A DNA stretch of 64,000 bases from Aphrophora alni (lineage: Eukaryota > Arthropoda > Insecta > Hemiptera > Aphrophoridae). The DNA is taken from NCBI GenBank assembly GCA_963513935.1, contig OY740768.1:38682368-38746367 (forward strand), in the 5' to 3' direction. A model generated the notes under the pieces. The model was not told where the DNA came from, did not search any database, and worked only from the letters and a program-made list of their open reading frames with translations. Below, piece by piece: positions 1 to 9,939 of this stretch (position 1 is its first letter; every line of letters starts with the position of its first letter). The position numbers were made by a program, and so were the translations under genes.

Positions 1-390
1 CAAAGCATTTTTGTAGGCCTACTTATGTACAAAAGATAGGACCCCCTTTTTTCTGATTTTTATATAGTTAATCTACTGCCAAATTTTCTCTGCTTATTTC
101 AGGGAGACGGTGTAGATATTTTGTCACTAATAATAGGCTATAAATATACCTCAATTAATTTTAATAATTACACTCCTGACTAGTTCAAATATACATAAAA
201 TTTTGAGCATGATGGTACCACATTTTGTTTCACGAGTGAAACTATAGAGTGTGACTGCCTAGTTGATAAGAATAAATATGTAGGCTATTCCAAACTTTGA
301 AAGTGAAACAAGATTACAAAAACTTAAGGTAAAATATTTGGGTGGTCTAAGAATTAGGATTAACAATCAAAAAAGTTTATCATTCCTTAC

Positions 391-528
391 CTCTTTACAA
401 GAACCCTGACTAAGAGCTCTGAGTCGCTTATCTGCCTCAATACATCCTAACGTCAAATCATGCCAAGCAATCAATGTTGAAGCACATTGATAACACAGGC
501 TCAATGGTAAAGGTTCTTCTTTAGAAAT
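391..528 (-). CDS. ZAD gene exon 2
   Basis: Coding exon of 46 codons, bounded by acceptor GAATAG| and donor GAG|GTAAGG. It carries the second Cys pair (residues 74 and 77) and the following alpha-helical segment (GCIEADKRLR), where ZADs dimerise. Positions 1-390 beyond it are intron or unrecognised. Confidence 0.85.
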
Positions 529-838
529 CTATTCACAAAAATAAAAATGTATTAAATTAATTATTCATGTTTTTATAAATCAACTACAGGTGAAATTTAA
601 CAATTATAAAATTGAAATCTAAAACTGTTAAATAAAGAGATATATCTATTACCTTAATGGGTAGATGCTTCTTTATTTTAAATTCCAGATCATTTTCTGT
701 GCCCTCACCATCAAAAATTGATATAAGATATTCACTAGAATTAGCACAAATACGGCATAGATGGGAAAGATCAACTTTATTTGGCCAAGAAATTACCGTT
801 TGCCCATTTGGATGAAAACACTGTTGTCCTTCTTCCAT
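391..838 (-). CDS. ZAD zinc-finger protein, 5' part (two exons, gene continues off left edge)
   Basis: This is the N-terminal 108 residues of a ZAD (zinc-finger-associated domain) protein, a family of insect nuclear DNA-binding proteins that usually carry C2H2 fingers further downstream. Exon 1 spans 838-653 and exon 2 spans 528-391 on the minus strand. Both junctions are GT-AG (AAG|GTAATA, then AATAG|ATTTCT; exon 2 ends GAG|GTAAGG) and both are phase 0. The first zinc-binding pair is C28-x2-C31 (LCRIC) in exon 1 and the second is C74-x2-C77 (LCYQC) in exon 2, the normal CX2C...CX2C layout for one treble-clef ZAD. The ATG at 838 is the first Met of the exon. ZADs mediate dimerisation. The DNA-binding fingers would lie left of position 1 and are not visible, so the target and role are unknown. 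High confidence for the domain, moderate for the exact start. Confidence 0.85.
653..838 (-). CDS. ZAD gene exon 1
   Basis: Coding exon of 62 codons starting at ATG 838-836 and ending at donor AAG|GTAATA. It carries the first Cys pair of the ZAD (residues 28 and 31). The reading frame passes uninterrupted into exon 2. Confidence 0.85.
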
Positions 839-1377
839 TGTTTTTCATGAAGTCACGAGATATAACTTGACCAATGCCTGATGAAATGTAAATCAAATAT
901 ACAATAATGAATATTAGTTTATAAGATAGATTATTAGTTTATATAAAACATATAATATACGTAATAGATTATAGAAATATAGATTTACAATTACCACTCA
1001 GAAATAAAGAGAAAAACTATTATATGTACTCAAGGTCTGACAATAATTAAATTAAACCCTAGTCAAATTTCGCTCTCAAAGTAAAATCACTCAAAAGTTA
1101 TCTGCTCTGCAAATTTTTATCTTTGTATGTACATATAAAAATTTCTTTTAAATTCATTCCTTAGGTATACTATCTTAAAAAAATAATACTCAGTAATAAA
1201 AATACTGAAAATATTATTAGTAGTATACTGGTCAGATATGTTCTATGTGTACTAGAGGATAAAGGACTTTGTTGGATCACACTATGTGACAGTTAAATTT
1301 CACAGTAAACTGTGGCAAAATATTCCAGTTTTTAAAAATAGATCTGTTTAAAAACTATAATTGTTTAAAGAAATATT
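839..1377. other. AT-rich 5' flank of the ZAD gene, nothing recognised
   Basis: No coding potential or recognisable repeat was seen. Its position just upstream of the ZAD start means the promoter should lie here, but I see no distinct core promoter element I could defend. Confidence 0.4.
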
Positions 1378-2248
1378 AGTAGTCCTATTTTTTTCTGTCT
1401 AGTGGTCTAAAAACTCACCTCGTAAAGGCGATCACAGTTTCAAGACATTATTTATAGTCTCATCCATGGCTGCACAATTGTCAATTCACTCCATGGAGTT
1501 CATAAAAAACATTTATTATATGAAAACTAATAGGGGATAACTATAAAACACAAAACGATTACCTAAAATCATAGTTTATACTTGCCCTAGTTTTTGTATA
1601 TTATGGTGTGACATATTTGCCGGTCACATCTAGACGTTATCATTATTCCTTTCCTCTTGTGTTGTTATCTTGTCCAGCAATAATCTGTTGTATCATATTT
1701 AAAGATAGCTTGGCATTGGAGGATGATTGGTGGGTCAATCTTTTCACCTTTATAAATTTAAAATTCTTTAACAGAATCCATATATCATATCTTTTGTTAC
1801 ATAACTGTAATACTTCCATATTGGTATGAATATCAGTGTTATGGTTTTTTCATAAGAGATTCAGCAGAGGTTCTCTTTTAGATCTAACCAAATATATGAT
1901 ACACCACCGACAAGGATTTCGAATCTGAATAAGAAACAGATTAATGCTGGACAAGATAACACAAAAGAAAAGGATTAATGATGATACTCTAGACGTGACC
2001 GGCAAAGACATTCCACTGAATATAAAAACACTTTGACCTATGTATAAACTGTTTTTACTAGTTTTGTGTTTTATTGTAACTGTGTTTTTCAAGTAATAAA
2101 TGTCTTTTATAAACTTTAAAACTACCTCCTTGGAAAGAATTTACAATCGTTCAGCCTGAAGATGAAACTGTAAAAGTCCTGAAACCGTGGTCACCTTTAC
2201 GAGACCAATTAAGACAAGTTTTTAGATCACTAGAGAGAAAATAGATTT
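1378..2248. repeat. Large imperfect foldback (inverted repeat) element
   Basis: The left arm (about 1378-1690) and the right arm (about 1930-2248) are imperfect reverse complements. Matching landmarks on the left are 'tttgccggtcac' (1618), 'cttgtccagcaataatctg' (1668) and 'aaaacacaaaac' (1545). On the right, read in reverse, they are 'gccggtcacgtctaga', 'cttgtccagcattaatctg' and 'aaaacacaaaac'. The outer parts also pair: 'gaaactgtgatcgcctttacgag' on the complement of 1410-1440 matches 'gaaaccgtggtcacctttacgag' at 2179-2201. A spacer of about 240 bp separates the arms. No transposase is visible. It could be a foldback or MITE element, or two head-to-head copies of one retroelement end. Confidence 0.6.
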
Positions 2249-2439
2249 AATCCTAGTTACATAAACTTGTGGTCTGTTGGCTATAGCCTACAGGAATGAA
2301 AATATTAGTTGCTTCACATTTATTTGTGTGAACGCCTACTGGAATACAAACAAAACACAACTGTCTTAATATTTCATACACTTTCCTTTAAATTTTTATG
2401 GTGGAAAAATAAATAATAATGGTAGGCTAATTTTTTATT

Positions 2440-2796
2440 TTGGTAAATATCTATTGTACATTATCAGATTTTATTATTAAAAATTATGAACACGTTAACT
2501 AATTAGTCTACCTTGTATCAAACAATCAGATCATATTTTTTGTTGGAAGATATGTTTTAAGTCCTAAAATGGAATTCTTCACCGTCAGTCAAATAACATA
2601 TTGAAAACAAGGGAATTCAGCTGGTGTTAGGTTAAATACAACTCTGATAACGAAAGCCTAAGTTAATATTTATGACTACATTCGTCAAGTGTCATGCTCA
2701 ATGTTTATTATTAAAATACAATATAAATATTATTATATATTAATATTAAATATTATTTGTGATGGCCAATTCCTAGGTCTTGGAATTATTTATTAG

Positions 2797-2868
<72 letters not shown>

Positions 2869-3420
2869 CTAACCAGACATAGTAAATGAACTGAAGGTCT
2901 TGTTATCTTTGTAGTTCCTTTACTAGATCTCATCGGGCGATTTGAGATTCAACAAGTGATCACACATTGACCAACTTGACAAAATAAACATTATCAATAT
3001 TAATGTAGGAAGTCGTAACCTAAGCTGGATTTTGTACTTTTATATTTCTTAATTTTTACAAAAATAATGAATTTTGTGGCTTGAAAAGTGTCTTCCGACA
3101 AAAAATATGAAGTGATTGTTTGAAAACAAGGTAAATAGATAATTTTTAATAACAAAATCGGATGATAATTTATAATACATATTTATCTTTATTTTTATTT
3201 ACAAGGTACAAAACCTATTTTATAAATCGTGGTCCAATACAATAATTACCAACCAAAAAAATAAATGTATTTACATGTAAAAATATTTCCTGGAATGTTT
3301 AAACAAAATTATAGCCTAAATATTTTGTTAGGGCTATATAATTTGGTAAATATTAATTGTAAATTCTTATATGATTTTATTATTAAAAAGTATGAAATCA
3401 TTAAGTAATTACCTTATAGA
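2440..3420. repeat. Dispersed repeat family copies (cluster, part 1)
   Basis: Contains copies in both orientations of one family. One signature is 'gacaaaaaatatgaa(c/g)tg...gaaaacaaggtaaata' near 3098-3135. Its complement is 'ctattgtacattatcagattttattattaaaaattatgaa...' near 2449-2490 and again near 3349-3400. The same signatures recur near 5120-5260, 8590-8800, 9040-9250 and 9790-9920. No protein coding was seen. Confidence 0.5.
2797..2865. repeat. (GT)n(AT)n compound microsatellite
   Basis: About 24 bases of GT followed by about 45 bases of AT, running directly into 'agacctaaccagacatagtaa'. The same junction occurs in reverse orientation at 9450-9510, so this microsatellite is part of a repeat-element end rather than an isolated slippage tract. 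Confidence 0.85.
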
Positions 3421-3590
3421 TAGAAAAAAACTCAAACACAAGATCTCACAAAATTACGTTTAATTGATCAAAGGCTCATGTATTACTGAAGATGGACACT
3501 TTGTGGTTGATACGTGTTTGATTAAATTATTAAATTATTAAATGTAATTTTGTGAGATCTTGTGTTTGAGTTTTTTCTATCTAATATTAT
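3417..3590. repeat. Short inverted-repeat (MITE-like) element
   Basis: The left arm around 3424-3462 ('aaaactcaaacacaagatc...') is the reverse complement of the right arm at 3541-3583 ('...gatcttgtgtttgagttt'). The arms are about 40 bp and nearly perfect, enclosing about 80 bp that includes 'actgaagatggacac' and 'gatacgtgtttg'. Single-arm relatives occur at 16367-16466 and 24117-24212. Confidence 0.65.
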
Positions 3591-4315
3591 CTCACAATTC
3601 AAGCTCAATATTTATTTATATAATTACCTTGTATTCTAACAATAATCATATTATTTGTCGAAAGACACATTTCAAGAGTAATTGTTACTCTAGTGCCCAA
3701 ATTTTGATTTTTTCCCCCCTTTTCGTTACTTTTGTACTATACTTGTCTTCATAAGAATAGTAAAATGTTTTACACGGGGGAAAAAACATATTTTGAAGTT
3801 TTCTAGGTTAAGGTCCATTAAGTGAATTTCATGTTAAAATATGTTTGTATGAAAATATACAAGTTACCAGATTTCTTGTGGGCCGTCTCCCATTAGAGGT
3901 TAAGGGTCAAGTAGAACTCTAAAAAATAGCTTTATAGCTCCAACACTGATTTCTGGGCGTTTGTTTTGAAACCTGTACTGAGTAAACATGTTCCAGCTAT
4001 CTTTAACACCCAACGCCATATAGTAACTTTCATAAACTTTAAAACGCCGTCATTTTGTTTAAGGTGAACCTTTTGAAGTCGTATTTGCGGCATTGTATTC
4101 TACTAAATTAGACCTTTAATTTGATGTACGACTCAACCCATGCTCTCATTTAAGATTTTCTTCTGACTCCTTGTGGGTCGTCCCCCCGAAGTGGTAGTGG
4201 GTCATTGAAATTGTGGTAAAATAGTGTTTTATGCCCAGGAACAGTGTACCAGGTTATATAGTTCCATCTGTAACGGTTAAAAAAATATTAACCCGTTCCG
4301 GGACTTTTCACCACC

Positions 4316-4316
<1 letters not shown>

Positions 4317-4347
<31 letters not shown>
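4317..4347. repeat. (TG)n(TA)n microsatellite
   Basis: Short compound dinucleotide tract. Confidence 0.8.
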
Positions 4348-4523
4348 TTACACATTTTCAGGGGAAAAAACATAATTTCAACTTTTCTAGGTTAAGGTCC
4401 ATTAAGTGAATTACATGTTAAAATAGGTATGTAAGAGAATTTTTACCTTACAATATATACATATAGCCACCTTACCTGACCTATGCGTAAATTTGTAAAA
4501 AAAAAAGAGAAATTGTGCATTAT

Positions 4524-4582
4524 TTCCCAAGCGGTCACCCATCCAAGTACTAACTGCACTCGATGTTGCTTGACTTCGGTGA
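4524..4582 (-). pseudogene. 5S rRNA-derived fragment
   Basis: Read on the minus strand, this holds the conserved central and 3' part of 5S rRNA: 'tcaccgaagtcaagcaac', then 'gttagtacttggatgggtga' and 'ccgcttggga'. The order is correct and the segment is colinear for about 59 bp. The 5' part of the gene (A box and before) and the 3' terminal stem are missing, and flanking bases are unrelated. It is therefore a 5S pseudogene or part of a 5S-derived SINE (SINE3 class), not a functional gene. Confidence 0.75.
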
Positions 4583-4902
4583 GTATAAATGCATCATTGA
4601 ATTGTGTAGTTTTGAAATTGGGGTTTTTTGGTGAAAAAATTAGCTCCATGTTAAAAACTTATTTTATTATTAAGAAATAAGGTATGTAGAACATGTTAAA
4701 AAAAAGTAAAAAAAGCAGTAACTTTCATTGTAAACAATCACCAAATTTAGGTAATTAATTTTATATGCAAATCATACCAAAATATATTTGATGTGTAAGC
4801 TTTTATGTTATAGCAAATTGAGGCAACAACGTACCTACATGGCTATTTAAAAAAAAAAGTTTTGCATTTAAAGAAAGTAAAGTAAAACGACATGTTCAAT
4901 GA

Positions 4903-4934
4903 CGCTCAATGTTGCTTGACTTCGGTGATCAGTC
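4903..4934 (-). pseudogene. Second, shorter 5S rRNA-derived fragment
   Basis: On the minus strand it reads 'gatcaccgaagtcaagcaac' followed by 'attgagcg', covering the same internal 5S region as the 4524-4582 copy but only about 32 bp. Two copies about 350 bp apart suggest a duplicated 5S-derived SINE fragment. Confidence 0.6.
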
Positions 4935-5637
4935 AAAACATTGTGTTACCATGTTAACTAACTAACAAATACGTTATGGAAAAATGTCAATTTCAAAGTG
5001 AAAAACATTTTAGCTGACAAAAAAATGATACTATTCTAATATGAAGACAGGTATGTAGTAAAAAAATAACGGGGGGGGGGGGAAATCAAAATAGGAGCGC
5101 TACAGGTGAAAGAGTAAATATCTATTGTATGTTATCATTGTTTTTTATTATTAAAAATTATGAAATCGTTAACTATTATCTTGTATTCAAACACTTCATA
5201 TTTGCCGAACGAAATGTTTAAAGTCGCAAAATAATTTTTTTTACTGTCAAATAACACATTAAAAACAAGTTGTTGTTAGGTTATGACGTGTTAACTAATT
5301 AGTTTATTTCCAAACAATGACATAATTTTTTTTTTATTTTGGAAGGCAATTTTAAAGTCACTAAATGTATTTCTTTATTGGTTTTAATTACAACACTATT
5401 CTTACACTTTTTACAAATTGTTCGTTCATTAAAAACTTTATGTCGAATATAAAATTGTTCTATTTCAGCATCATTAAATTCTCCAATATCAAAAATTCAC
5501 ACCTCACAACTTTTACACTCCATTTTTAATATGTAAAACTTAATATTTTTATACAGAAAACGCCAATTAATCGAGTTTGCACATGCTATTATGATAATAA
5601 AGATGATTCTTTTATAAGATTAAGCTGTAATCCACAA

Positions 5638-5699
<62 letters not shown>
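5638..5699. repeat. (TA)n microsatellite
   Basis: About 62 bp of pure TA dinucleotide. Confidence 0.9.
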
Positions 5700-5702
<3 letters not shown>

Positions 5703-6988
5703 GTAAGTCAAGTTTTATATACTGTAATTAACAAATTTATTATTCAATATTGTTATACAAAAAATTATTAGGTTCACTTTTTTTTTATTCTTATTTTTTG
5801 AGAAAACTCTCTACTCAGGATTATTGTGGGTTAAAAGATTAATATACTTGCAAACAGTCTAAATTAAATTATTACATACATAATATAAAAAAGAATTAAC
5901 CTATCCAACTTTATGTTATTTTACAAAATAATGTTTCTAAAGTATTATTGTCTCTATTTAGTTTTAATTTCTTCAAATCACATGTAGCCCAATCATTCAA
6001 ACAATCCACAATAATAAAAATTTCTATGTTCTATATAAAATATATTACAAAGTTCCAAGTTGCATCCTGGTGGGAATTCAAATATGGATGAAATACAACT
6101 ACATACTAAATGTTGCTCTAGGTTCAAGTCCCATTTATTCTTAATACATAAATACTCATCAGTCCTTGTTGATTCTTATCTCTGGTAATTATTTACTTTC
6201 ACCGCGTAAGTTGCAAAACTACTTTATTTCCCAATATATAGTCCAAATCTAAATATTCTGTCAGAGCAACTCTAAAATAAAAAATAAAAAATGGCTTGCC
6301 TAGGCTGAGAGCAAGAAAGGGAATGCTTCCTTTTCATTGTTGAAACAGATATTCTCCTTAATTAATTTAGTTCTTCCTCCCTTCACTTCTATGGTTATTA
6401 AATTTTCACAATATTTTTATATATAAACATTTTAAAATAACTCTCTAAATCTAGGTCATTTATTTTCTTTACTATTTATTTGAGTTTTACAATTGAATAG
6501 AAATTTTATTTTATTTAACGTTATTTCCTTGTCTTATTTATGATACTATTGAATAAATTTGAATTACCACCAATGATATTTATTTCTCATCAGAGACGTC
6601 TGTTTTATTAAACTTACGCCTATTTCTTTCCCACTATGAATAGCCACAAGATAAGGTGGCCGTCACTGTTCCCTTTACAAGTTATTTGCTTCTTTCATCA
6701 ACCCAAAACAACTAAAATTATTATTTATCTTAATTTTGACTTTGTTTATCCAAGTGTTTAAATAATTATTTCTATTACTTTATTTGTAAACTCCTTATAA
6801 CTGAATTGCATATTGAAAATATAGCCTATCATATTGATATGCGAATGCGTGATTGGATTTTATATGCCTAAACTGGTAAATCGTTATTTTTATGTTTACA
6901 ATCGTTTCTTTCCTTTTCCTCTTTTAACCATTCCAAAATTATTTTATTATTATTATTATCGCTGTGTGTATTTTAGTTATGCGAGTTT
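5700..6988. other. AT-rich stretch without recognisable genes
   Basis: No convincing coding sequence. A perfect Pol III B-box-like string (GGTTCAAGTCC, about 6119-6129) is present, but there is no matching A box or tRNA fold, so no tRNA is called. Confidence 0.4.
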
Positions 6989-6996
6989 CTTATTGC

Positions 6997-8218
6997 GGTA
7001 ATTATATAGCAGAGTAGCTTCACTTAAAAATCAATTTTTAAAGGTTTTATTCGACAAATAAATGACGGAAAAATATTTTACTATCGAAAAAAAGTGTCGG
7101 AAAGATGATTAACACGTTCGCTACCACAATGTTAAAAAAAAATCGTAACCACAGACTGCCGCCTCAATTTTGCGGCGGGCGTGTCCTACTCCTAGCCCAA
7201 CGCCGCAGATCTGCGGCGGCTGGGCTCATTAAAATAGACTGCCGCCGCAGATCTGCGGCATTGGTTTCTTCATAGTAAATGAGAAATTTCTTCGCAACGG
7301 TCTATTTTAAAGGTTAGATCGCTTAGGCACGGTCTACAGGATAGTCCGCCACATATATGCGGCGCTTGGTCTGTAGCTAGGACTATCGCTGACGTCACTG
7401 AACAGTTGGCAACACTGACATACAGCATTACCTCAGTCTGTGGCGAAGGTCACAACCATTTTGACCCGTCTACAGGGAAGTTCATGAATTTTTTCGTGGG
7501 CTGTGGGAGTGACCCGGCCGCCGCATATATGCGTCAGCTGGTAGTGAACGTGTTAATTAATATAATTACACAAGAAAATCTTAATCAGAGTCAAATTCTG
7601 CTGTAAATTCAGTAGAAGAGGAATTTATTGAATTTAAATGTATTTCACTCGGAGTTTCCAAGGAGATTAAAAATACAAGTTTTCTTGTACTTTTAAAAGG
7701 ACATCAGGCCGATAAAACTAAAGACAAATAATTATTCTGGGTTTCTATGATTTGTGTTGATTTGTACTTTTAAAAGTACATCAGGCTATTAGGCCTATAA
7801 ACTAGTTCACCTCTGGGTCTTGGGAGGTTAAGGTGGCGCCGTATTTTCCTTGTTTTATTTTTTTATCCTCTACTACATACCTTAAACCAGGCTTTACTTC
7901 ATAAGAATAAATAATGTTTTCTTTGCTGTAAATATGTAGGGCTGTATTATTATATGTCACGAAAGGTTTGGCCAGGTTGCTATATATATATAAAACCACC
8001 TGGCCAAACCTTCCGTACGTTTATTGAAGTGAATGTCATGAGTATGAAAGATAACACAGAGTTAATTTTTTCACGAAAAAACAAATTGTGTAATTATATT
8101 ATGTAATCATCTTTCCGACACTTTTTTTCGATAATAAAATATTTTTCCAACATTTATTTGACGAATAAAACCCATAAAAATTGATTTTGAAGTGAGGCTA
8201 CTCTGCTATATAATTACC
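6997..8218. mobile_element. Non-autonomous DNA transposon with long TIRs and 8-bp TSD
   Basis: The ends are perfectly placed inverted repeats beginning GGTAATTATATAGCAGAGTAG. The imperfect terminal inverted repeats are about 110-130 bp (left 6997-7112, right about 8096-8218). An identical 8-bp direct repeat, CTTATTGC, flanks the element at 6989-6996 and 8219-8226, so both boundaries are resolved. The 8-bp duplication is compatible with hAT, P or Merlin-type transposition, but no transposase remains to decide. The interior is interrupted by a piggyBac-type MITE (7113-7552). The rest (7560-8090) has no credible ORF. Confidence 0.8.
7113..7552. mobile_element. piggyBac-type MITE nested in the 6997-8218 element
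   Basis: 440 bp flanked on both sides by TTAA (7109-7112 and 7553-7556), with 14-bp inverted termini CACGTTC(G/A)CTACCA. It is much GC-richer than its surroundings. It carries repeated palindromic boxes: GCCGCAGATCTGCGGC at 7202-7217 and 7244-7259, and ATATAT-centred variants near 7346-7363 and 7517-7532. The exact TTAA target duplication is diagnostic for piggyBac. No transposase is encoded; the short open frame across its right half is not protein-like. Confidence 0.8.
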
Positions 8219-8399
8219 CTTATTGCAAATGTTTATTTAATATCCTAAATTCAAAGTGTTATTATTATATTTTGTGGTTATGTTTGTTTGTTTATCATCT
8301 GTTGTCTAACTTTATACATCCTTGTGTATTTAAATACATGAATATTAATAACAATGAGCAAATTAAAACATATTAATAACTAATACAAACATTTCATCT

Positions 8400-9470
8400 T
8401 AACATCTAAAATAAGTACAAAATTTTGTTACAATATATATAGTCACCTACCCAGACCTAATGAAACAAGTGATCATACAGTCACTGAATTGATAGCTAGT
8501 TATAAAATATTAACTTGGAGTCATAACCTAAGCTTGATTTCGTACATTTATATTTCATATTTCACAGTGTGAGACTTTAAACATTTAGTCCGACAAATAT
8601 TATGAACTGTTTGAATACAAGATAAATAGTTAACGATTTCACAATTTCTATAATAAAAAACAATGATAACGTAAATAGATATTTATCGTTTCAAGTCCCA
8701 AAATGCATTTCTTCACTGTCAAATAACAAATAGAAAATAAGGGAATCCAGCCATTGTTAGGTTAAATCCAGTTCTGATTACGAAAGCCTATGTTAGTCAT
8801 GTAGGATGTGTAATCTTTCGATGTTTATTATAAAAACTATTTGTTTTATTAGGTTTGGCTAAACCTATTTCTAATGAATGAATATATAATCACATCTTGA
8901 TATTACAATATTCACTGACTTGATGTAAGTAGTTATCAATATTAATGAACTAATTCATAACCTGAGCTGTATTCCATACTTATATAAATTTCTTATTTTC
9001 TACTAAAATCATGCATTTTGTGGCTTTAAAAAAGTGTCTTCTGACAAAAAATATGAACTGTGTAAATACAAGGTAAATAGGCCTTGTTAATGATTTCATA
9101 ATTTTTAAAAACAAAATATTGTACAATAAATATTTTATAAATATCTATTTTATATTAGCATCTGATTTTATTATTAAAAATTGTTAACTATTCACCTTGT
9201 ATTCAAACAATCAGTTGATATTTTGTGTTGGAAGATACTTTTCAAGCCACAAAATTCATTATTTTAGCAGAAATATAAAAGTATGAAATATCCAACTTAG
9301 GTTACTCAATAACTATGTTCGTCAAGTCAGTCAATGTATGATCGCTCGTTGAATCTTACATCGCTCTTTGAGACCTAGTAAAAGAACTACAGGTCTGGGA
9401 AGGTCACTAACTATATATATAATTGTTACCTTACTAGACCTTCAGTTAATTTACTAGGTCTGGTTAGGTC

Positions 9471-9504
<34 letters not shown>

Positions 9505-9930
9505 TAGTGACCTGCTGACACCTAGTTCGCAGTTCACATCATTATGAACTATGAACTCATACAGGGTAATGATATTTAACCTGTCAAGATAATTATATAA
9601 TGAGCATGCCTCCAAAGACATGCTATTATCGTAACCTTACACGGTCAGGAATTTGCCAAGAAAATAATATTTATAATATTATTAATAATAATAAACATAG
9701 TCATAAATATTATCGTAGGCTTTCGTTATCAGAGGTGTATTTAACCTAATAGATTACCTTGTTTTCAATGTGTTTTTTGACAGTGAAGTAATGCATTTTG
9801 AGACTTGAAAAGTGTCTTCCGAGAAAAAATATGAACTGATTGTTTGAACACAAGGTAAATAGTTAACGATTTCATAATAATTGTTAATAATAAAATTTGA
9901 TGATAATGTATAATAGATATTTACCTATAA
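8400..9930. repeat. Dispersed repeat family copies (cluster, part 2)
   Basis: Further copies of the family seen at 2440-3420, in direct and inverted orientation. Direct signatures are near 8590-8720 and 9040-9120, inverted near 9150-9260. The stretch 9360-9500 is the reverse complement of 2800-2960, including 'agacctaaccagacctagtaaa' next to the microsatellite. No coding capacity. A nested non-autonomous element family, possibly Helitron- or MITE-like. Confidence 0.5.
9471..9508. repeat. (TA)n(CA)n microsatellite
   Basis: Mirror of the tract at 2797-2865, at the end of an inverted copy of the same repeat. Confidence 0.8.
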
Positions 9931-9939
9931 TTTACACCA

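Noticed and set aside
6118..6130. tRNA gene suggested by a B-box (GGTTCAAGTCC)
   Set aside because: No A box at the right distance and no cloverleaf could be drawn.
7406..7606. 66-residue plus-strand frame
   Set aside because: Lies across the right half and end of the piggyBac MITE and its palindromes; not protein-like.
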